Assembly (NCBI GenBank): GCA_947650285.1
Contig: CANTFL010001484.1
Span: 186,001 to 250,000 of the forward strand
Source of the DNA: Hyaloperonospora brassicae
Taxonomy: Eukaryota > Oomycota > Peronosporomycetes > Peronosporales > Peronosporaceae
DNA length: 64,000 bases
Reading direction: 5' to 3'
In this document: positions 56,101 to 64,000 of the stretch, in pieces
How the letters are laid out: every line of letters begins with the position of its first letter
Position numbering within the stretch: position 1 is the stretch's first letter
The notes under the pieces: model-generated
The model's input: only the letters and a program-made list of their open reading frames with translations
Database searches by the model: none
What the model was told of the DNA's origin: nothing
Translations under genes and position numbers: made by a program

Positions 56101-59100
56101 AGCCTCCCAAAACTGCATTACCAGGTCAATCTAGCGAGGCGTCAAGATGGAATAAACCGGAAGGCCGAAATAGCCGTAGATGTAGAGCCGAAAGCAAAGT
56201 GTGGAGTTGCCGCAGTGTTAAGCTCGAATGGCGAAAGCTGCAGCTTGCCAAGTCTTGAGAAACCCACGCCATATGGGTGTTATCAACAGCGTAAATATGA
56301 GTCTGAATACCGAAAAGGTTCGTTGCGGCTTCATTAAAGCGAATACCATTCCGACGGATCCAAAAACAACGAAATGTGACTTCCCGAACAATATGAAAAA
56401 CTACGAAAAGGATGTAGCCATACGCCTGTTGCGCAGCCAGTGTCGGCTTCACATGAAAGAGAAGCAGCGATATCCATTTATAAAAGGTAAAATAAACGTA
56501 GGTGTCAAACGATCAACCTATCGGGATTAGACGTCAGCCGCAAAGCAACAGCACCAAACTAGGTGGGTTCCGTCTCCAAAACACCACACGTATGACGACA
56601 GAGAATGGCAGACCCGGAAAGGTGTTGTAATCGCCATCCTGCTGGATACAGAAAAGGAAGGCGGTGTATACAGGTAGTAGATGATTTCCCATTTCCAAGA
56701 CGCGACTGCACAAATCTGGCGGTGAACCCAAGTCTAGGCCCAGCATGACAACGGCAACACGGGGGTGGCAGGTTTGACGATAAGTTCCCGAATGTGCGCC
56801 ACGCTAAGTTCAGCCAATTCAAAAGCATCAATACGCCAGCAATGAAAGGCGCATTCAATATGGGTGTTTGAACCGGGCCGATAGGGTGAATTTGTAAAGG
56901 CTCCAACAAGATGTGAGCACGAGTAAAAAAACAGAGCAAGCTCCGATACCGGAGAATCGACTGTGATTGAATGAGCGGAGAAAGAGGGAAAGTTTAGACC
57001 CCGTAAACGAAGTTTCACAAGCCCTAAAAAATCACAGGGCCGATAAAGACCGAGCTCGGCTAGCAGTGGCGTCATTACTGGCCGCCAAAAATTTCCAGCC
57101 AAAAAGCGCTTAGTCGCCTCTGTTAAACATCGGTATGATCAATTTGTCAAAATTTAGAATTAAAGCAGATCACCTTCGGACGTAGATGAGTATGCCAGAG
57201 AAAGAGTGTCGAATTCCATTGGGACCCGAGTGCTGACCAGCAGCGAGGTGTAGAATAGAGTGTAAAACTGGGGCCGGTCGTAATGGGCGACTACAACATG
57301 TCGAGATCCCGTCCCCAAGGAGCGATAGCGTGCTCAAACAGACGGTTGACAGGTTCTACCCACGTTGAAATGTCAATGAAAGAGTGATCCTGGCCACCAG
57401 AATAACTTTGTATATCATATGGGCATGTAAGCTGTGTACCATGTCGCAGATCTTAATAAGGCCTAAGCCTCCTTGCCCAGGAGTTAAAAAATCACCATTC
57501 TTTTGACAAAGCAATTTTGGGCTGTAATTTAAAAAAGCGAGATACAAGAAAGATGGCTTGGTTTCGGGACACAGTCGCTGGAAAGTGAAAGAAGCTGGTC
57601 GAGTACCGCAAAATGGCTAAAAGACCTGATGTAAAAGGACCACTTGACCACGAAGAGTCGTGCGCGGTAGGACCAAAGAGAACCGCGCGTCTGCATTTCA
57701 TCGAGCAAATGTTGAAGCCGGGCGTTATGACAGAGCTGAAGTCCGTAATAAATCCCAGGTAACTTGGTCCGCCCAGAATTACCCACAACTTCAAATCCTA
57801 ATTGCTCGAGATCCAGACATAGAGGCTCGGAAGACTAAGACCAGGGTCGAAATAGCAGCACCACTTTCTTAGCTTCATTAAGCCGCATGCCGGTTGCCGA
57901 ACAAAAGATCTCTATGTAAAAAAATTACATGGTGTGGCGGAGATCGTGCAGAATACCGGCATAATCGTTTCAAAACTGATTACCGAATGGGCGAAAGACC
58001 CTCACAAAATTCCTTTATCGTGAAGATTGACACAAATATAGTTCAGTAAAGGCCCACTAAAGAGGAAGAATAACGCCGGCGACAGGGGGTCGCCCCGGCT
58101 AACTCCAGCCCCTAGTTCAAACGAAGCCAATGGGTGTGCATTTAATAGCAAAGAAATATGTGTTCCGTGATAAAGACTCGAATCCAGCGCCGCAAGGTAT
58201 GCCTTAACTCAAAAGTGCATAAGTACCATGTTCAAAGCTGCTTAAACGAAGCTATCAAAATGATGGCAAAATCCAGTAAAAAGCCCTACACGGTGACGTG
58301 TAATTTGATAGATAGCTTATTGTTCTTGGAAACGAATACGGGAGTGTCAAATATCGCTGCCCGGCAAAAACCCTTACTGATCAGAATGCAAGAGAGAGCT
58401 CAAATGCCGATGGAGCTGGTGACATTTTTTGGGGTCTGATTTAGCTTCCACATTGAGGAGGGAAATAGGACGATAGTTGCTTGTACTTTGCGGTCGCCCT
58501 TCTTACACCGCAGCGAAACTTGCGTTCGCAGATGGAACTTTGTCATCTGTCCCTGATGAAATTGGACACCGAAGATCACCTCGGAAATACGGCTTCTAAG
58601 GGTTCAGTCAACGTGGTATCAATCCGAAGGCAAGCCATCCGGATCTGGGATCTTACTGATCACCTCGGGTTTGAAAGGCCAATGAAATCGCTTGGTGTCA
58701 AGGGGCTGTCCCAGTAAGCCCGGCTCGCTGGGTTCAGTCTTTGCTTTGTATGCTGTAACAGCCGAGAAAGTTCCAAGCGGCCCCAAGTGGGTCGCGCATA
58801 CTGATTTTCTCAGAGAGTCAAACAGTAGACATCAGACCAATAGTTGTTCGATGTAGAACAGATTCATTCAATTTTCGGCCGAGTCCACCGGAATAGGTGG
58901 GTTGTGTTGAACTTATTAAGGTCGGAAGAAAATTTGGAGCAACGCTTAGTAGCCTGAGCGTCGGAGGCTAATTTGTGCTTAAAAGCGAACTGCGCGTATT
59001 CCCCTAATTCTTGTGTTAGGGTAGCCTTATCATGCGCAATAGCGGCTGAAAGGTCCACCGAAGCGTCCAATACCTGCCGGTACTGAAGTCGGTTGGCGGT

Positions 59101-62100
59101 TAGGTGTAAATTAAAACTAGCACGTTGACGTGCATTCTTCTGAGTGTGAAATAGTTCCCGAAGAAAAATAGCGTCGTGTCTTTTATGCTCATCGAGCAAG
59201 CATCCAGGATTATAGAGACGCAGCCATCAATTAAATGACGCGGTAAGTCGGAGTAAGGAAGTGCGTATATAGTATCGAGCCTCGGGCAATGGGATAAAAG
59301 ATGGAGGAAATTTCTAAGGGTCCATCCGGATGGCTTAAAATCACTGAAGCCTAGACGAACGGATAGACTAACGTGGTCTCCCACGTCAGACTGAGCCATG
59401 ATACTTTACATTATAGAAAATATCATGTAACATGGAGTCGATAATTCACAAAAACATAGTCAATTCGAGAAGCACAGGTCGGGATGGAAAACATCCAAAC
59501 TTCGGGATGCTGAAATTGCCAAAGATCGACCAATCGTAACGTTGTCATTTAACCAAGAAGCTCGTCCCAGCCTTGGTGTTGATCCCGATTGTGCGAACGG
59601 ATCTGATCAAGTTGACTGGAAAAACTGTATCAAAGATCTCCAAAACAATATGATGGGCGTGGTCCTCGAAGTGACGGGATGGAGCTGGAAAATCCTGGTT
59701 GAAGTTCCGGTGAGACAGGGTTATACACTACATGAATGTATATATGAACCAAGTCTACCGTTCCTTAAACCAATAAGTAGCGAGAGAGAAGCTGCGCAGA
59801 ACTGGCGTGGCGGAGAGCAACACCTTGTAGATCATAAACTGTACAGGTTAACGCTATTAGCAGCCCCCCACCATTCAGTTCAGTGAAGGAGTTCATATCA
59901 TTTTGAGACCGAAATCTAGAGTATAGCCGAAAATCCGTCAGCCAGAGGCGCTTGGCTCGGTTGAAGCTCTTAATCTTCGTTTAACGGGTCTTTTGGAATC
60001 CGACCACGTGAAATTTGTTTTAAAAAGGTAAGGGTTGAGATCGTGATGGTATCACAGCCGTTAGCGTTGATCGAATACCCCTGATGAGACCGAATCGCCT
60101 TAGAGTACATCGCTAGGATGGGATGGTACAGCGGTATCTTGCTCGCTTAAAAATTTAAAAGTGTCGCGAACATCGGCAGGTACCGCCCCGTATAAATTTT
60201 GCTCCAAAAGTGGAGATGGGGTAATGAACGCCAAGATCTTGTCGTCCCAAAGAAGCCAAAGAGGGTGGGGCAGAACTGGCGCTGCCTTCTAAGGTATGAA
60301 GCTTAATTGAAAGGGGTCCACATAGATACTAAGTCGAATAATTTGTAGTGCTAGATCACGAACTCAGCCGATTGGCCCTAGTATTAGTCTTGATCCGGGC
60401 AAATTGGACTGAGGAACGACTAAAAGTCAAAATCCGTCGTTGCATGATGTAAAGTGCCAAGTTTCGCCAAAGACTATCTTCGTTCGTTAAAGGGTATTGG
60501 TGAATTTCTCCGACGCGAAGCACCTCATGACCAAAAGCCTTTGCGCGGAGGTGTTGGAAATTGCCAACATATTTTATGTCGAGTAGAACACACAAAAGAC
60601 TAAGTTGGACTTGAGTTGTGAGAATTACGCTATCCGGATCGTGCAAAGACTCAAAGTTCCCAAAAAGTCTTCGATCACAGCAAATTTTCTCGTGAAGCGT
60701 CTAGGCTTTTACCGAGCCTTGATAGACGGTCGACTTAAGGATCCGCGCAGGAACATTATCTACTTCCACATAGGAACTGGCTGAGGGAGGAGGATCAAGA
60801 ATTCCATCCTAGAGAAGGATGTCTTGATCCGGAGAACTGGTGCCACCAGACCCTTTGCTTAGCCATTCACAGGAGTTTAACGATGAAACGAACAAATACT
60901 CCGATTCGGAGGGAAAATGAGCCGCTACCTGAACATCCCTCTCGGTGACGGAACCATGAAGAAAACACTTGGAGCGCTTATTACGGTCGGGAAAATGAAT
61001 TGGATTCAGTAGCGCCGACCGGAAAACAGGCGCTTGTCCTGTGGGCCATATCGATTAAGAGCGAGCCGTTATCGCTGACTATATCCATCCATGTCACCGG
61101 AATGACTGGAGGCCGAGACAGACGGGCCTCACGATTTAGCGCAATGTTTAGGTCGGGCACGTCAGTCATAGAGCCATCGGCTTCCGAGTCGCTTTTATTG
61201 TCGAAGGCAGGTGGGGTATTATCATCTTCTAGCAACGGGGAGGTATTTGGAGCTTGACCTTGATGACCGAACCACTCATGTCAAGTAACGCCGCTACAAA
61301 CGGTGAAACGGTGCGGTTGCACCCACAAAGGATGGTGCACCACAGCAACAAACTGAATTTGGCGAAGCAACGGGCGCCTGTCCAGCATGAATGATGGTGC
61401 GGGTGTCCATTGGTCGAGGTACACCCGGCAGTTGCGAGATCAATGACCGGGGATTACTTGAGCCGGTGGAATAACTAGTCACAAACGAGCCCATCTGACA
61501 AGTCGTCAGGTGGGCTCCAACGATCAATGCAGAACCATTATAAGTTTGTAAATAATGTTTGTACTTTGAAAGGCGAACGCAGATGGTCACACTTACTCCT
61601 TACAATGCGTAAAACCTCCTGATAAGTACACATGAAGCTGATACCGGCGTTACAGATCGCTGTAAATACCAAAAGTGCTCAAAAATCTGCGTCCACAATA
61701 TGGCTGGGGTCGTCGAGCCCAGCGACACCATGTTTACCGTGTCGAAAAGAGTGGCCGAAAGATCCCAGGCAGACATCTACATCGGAAGACACATCTCAGA
61801 CAAAAATGTTGAGGCACGCCTGCAATAGCGGTAATACACTTGCCGCATGCATCTCGATCAGGGACCAGTAATGCATTTTCAGCCTTTGCAAAGACAGCGG
61901 CAGTTGGGTGAGGAAAATCCACCCAAGTGGAGGCTGTCTGCCAGTAATGACGACATGTCCTAACCCACGTAGGGCTACTTCCCCAGTTCACAGGGAGAGA
62001 CAGCCTGATGAAAAGAAAGGGAAACTCACATATATGCACACTGTAAAAACTGATAGCGGGATAGTCGAGAAGAGTAAAAATGGGATATTTACCACCTAAG

Positions 62101-62420
62101 CACCGCAGTAACACCGGGCACTGGGATAGCCGGGAAGGCACGAGATGGGAAGTACAACCTGTGTAACGCAGTAAAGAGTGATATGGGTGGAGACGCAAGA
62201 AAAAAATCCCATATCCGATTAAATGATATTGTAAGGTGGAAGATGCAGCTCTAGTGTCAAGGACGACTAAGCAAACATTGGTCGAAAGGTACATCAGTAC
62301 CCGGACCAAGTAAAGGTCCAGCTTACTTCTAAGTGTTCTTCCTACTTTACGCAAGTTGAACTTTTGAATGACCACGCCCGTTCGACCTAGCGTCTGGGTA
62401 AATGTAAGAACTAACACATT
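56100..62420 (-). mobile_element. Dead L1-like LINE, endonuclease and RT
   Basis: Minus strand, no intact frame. Endonuclease end: SRIDYVFVNYRL (about 59475) and SDVGDHVSLSVRLGFSDFK (about 59390-59340). RT motifs: LFKKGDRKVQATNYRPISLL (about 58500-58450), SDQ-GFLPGSDIFDTPVF (about 58370), ELGAGVSRGDPLSPALFF (about 58115-58070), ATGMRLNEAKK (about 57880), GGLGLIKI (about 57460). These occur in several frames with stops. Possible ORF1 remains lie at 60980-62420 without a clear knuckle. Oomycete L1 elements can carry an extra RNase H; I could not find one. Both ends are guesses. Confidence 0.7.
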
Positions 62421-62872
62421 TCGATGCTAGTGTCGTGCTCCGAATATAGTTGGGAACAACCTAGTCGATTCTTTTCAGAAATCAATTGGCGCAAGCTCAT
62501 TTTGTGTAGCAGGGATGAGATTCTAGTGAAAACTTTGGACGCCTAATGTCTAGGTAGCATGAGGGTCGGAGGCGTAAGGCTGAGACGCAGCACGAACCGG
62601 ATGAGTAGTGAGAGCGAATGCGTGCATGCGAAGGAAGAGCGGATGAGCAAGTGTGGGCTAGTCTTTTTCCACTTGTACGGTATCTGTCAAATTGAGGGGG
62701 TCACTTTAGAGCGTTCGCACTCCCAGCCCGCGATATGCAGTATCCGACATATTGTTACAAGCTTTTAGTATATTATTTGGTGCACTTATTTGTCAATTAG
62801 TGGTACTACGTATTTTTTTGGTTTACTAAGACGCGAATCTCTTCTTGTGATATGGATGTTTATTTCTTGACC
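62421..62872 (+). other. Unassigned sequence
   Basis: No supported gene. A T-rich stretch at 62760-62870 precedes the hairpin. Confidence 0.3.
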
Positions 62873-62942
62873 ATTTCATGCATTCGTGTGATATGTGTAC
62901 GATACAGGGATATAGCACACATTTCACACGAATGCATGAAAT
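62873..62942. ncRNA. Strong 26-bp hairpin, candidate small-RNA precursor or foldback
   Basis: Arms 62873-62898 and 62917-62942 pair over 26 bp with a single mismatch; the loop is 18 nt. The arm begins ATTTCATGCATTCGTGTG. Total 70 nt, the size of a miRNA precursor. Flanks show no LTR or TIR element. Could also be a tiny palindromic repeat. Transcription is unknown. Confidence 0.4.
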
Positions 62943-62984
62943 ACCCAGATGGTATTCACTGTCATAACCTTCGACACACTTAGG

Positions 62985-63958
62985 CTTCGAAGATAGTTTT
63001 TACAATAGCTTCGATCGTGGGAAGTGCAGTTTTCCAACTAAGCATTACCATAAAGCTGGGCATCCATTCCTCAATAATCTGCGGTGCACTAGTGATTCCG
63101 GAGCGCTTGTCGACGGTGCCATTAGTATGGATGGCTTGTAAAGTCGCCAGCATATGTTAAAAAGTGAACACACTGAGAGTCGGACTCTCCCTAGCATTTT
63201 CCTGAAGTGGCACGAGTGTCCGGGTGCGTAGCAGATGCGCCAGGCAGACTCCCTACAAGCCGGACTAGGCCACTGCCTTCCTACAAAATAAAAGAGTAGC
63301 TCAACTTTCCACCAGAATCCTTTGTATTCGAAAGTATAGGCTAAAGATGTCCCGCCAAATTGTCCGCGATGTCGAAAAGAGAACTATCTTTGTCGGTCAC
63401 GATGTCCACGAAACACACTATATTACGACGCCGAGGCAGCATCAGCGTAAACAAATCGCTGGGTAGCTTGGCATCTCGATCGCTTGGAACAGTCAAATGA
63501 GACTCTTGTAGAGATTACGCGGAGTGACATAGTATGCGCCGACGAGATTCACCAAATGTGCCGCTGCATCGACAATTGTGGTACGAGAGTGCGTTTATCC
63601 GAATGAGAAAGAAGGAGTGCCGATTCACAACTGTTGGGTCACCCGACATGGATTTGTTAGTGCTAGGTATGGACGCAGGTATTTAGGCGTATTTGCTTTG
63701 CCAATAACCTCAGTTATATACGATGGGCCGACATTTATTGGATCAAACTTATTTGGTCACATATTGACATATTCAAATGCCTTCCAGATACGTGATGGAG
63801 TGTGAGATCAAAGCATCAATCGCAACATCATCATGGCTCTTCCATCCGCGTTGATCCGCTGACGCTTTTTGCACATCGGCGAAGCATGAAATGGCATCGC
63901 GCACCAATTGCACATCCGATCGTCGTTGTAGCATTGATGCTTCAACGGTCGCCGACAT
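62985..63958 (-). pseudogene. Possible multi-exon gene or remnant on minus strand
   Basis: Protein-like pieces in minus-strand order: 63958-63773 (MSATVEASMLQRRSDVQLVR, AISCFADVQKASADQRG, ending YLEGI stop), about 63490-63345 (PSDLFTLMLPRRRNIVCFVD then DIADNLAGHL), and about 63160-62985 (MLATLQAIHTNGTVDKRSG then PQIIEEWMPSFMVMLSWKT, ending KTIFEA stop). Stops and shifts separate them. Introns or decay; the family is not recognised. Confidence 0.35.
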
Positions 63959-64000
63959 CGAAAGTCAAGGACTCGGTGCCCGGTATATCATTTTCTTCCT

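Noticed and set aside
61734..62417. 227-codon minus-strand frame
   Set aside because: Cys/Leu/His-rich without a domain, within LINE debris; at most ORF1 remains.

Overview
This is nuclear DNA of an oomycete, most likely a downy mildew or Phytophthora relative; the species cannot be fixed from the sequence. The evidence is a duplicated secreted effector with an EER motif and LWY-type repeats, an Enhancer-of-zeste gene with short GT-AG introns, Inr-like promoter motifs, and Ty3/Gypsy elements with chromodomains and a second plant-like RNase H. The window is accessory and repeat-dominated. Roughly 40 of 64 kb is retrotransposon, nearly all disabled.

Layout. (1) 1-2220 and 10483-14360 are two copies of one segment: a 412-aa effector gene followed by a decayed copy of the E(z) gene. 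Between them lies a minus-strand chromodomain Gypsy element (family 1, 2221-10207). (2) 14395-14936 is the 5' end of another family-1 element, cut by a second family. (3) 14937-41349 holds three near-identical, dead copies of a GATC-rich, Chronos-like element (family 2): A on plus, B on minus, C on plus and truncated. A and B form a giant inverted repeat with arms of about 8.5 kb. (4) 41350-47600 is AT-rich, with family-1 fossils, a solo LTR and a 1-kb element with terminal inverted repeats around a CAA/CAG tract. (5) 48754-54691 is the gene-bearing island: a small zinc-ribbon membrane protein and a complete E(z)/KMT6 histone H3K27 methyltransferase gene. (6) About 56-62.4 kb is a dead minus-strand L1-like LINE. 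The right edge holds a strong 26-bp hairpin and unresolved gene fragments.

Most notable. The whole family-1 element, LTRs and protein-coding parts alike, is tiled with short perfect inverted repeats (8-11 bp arms, 2-11 nt loops), often several in a row. Stems persist, and in one case appear to covary, in diverged copies. Both Gypsy families also carry an extra coiled-coil gene in antisense orientation between integrase and the 3' LTR. The element between the effector copies has unrelated flanks, and the insertion site is empty in copy 2, so the duplication probably arose by ectopic recombination between two elements.

No computation was possible. Homology statements rest on reading the sequence and remembered family motifs. 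Element edges are exact where LTR ends are visible and approximate elsewhere.
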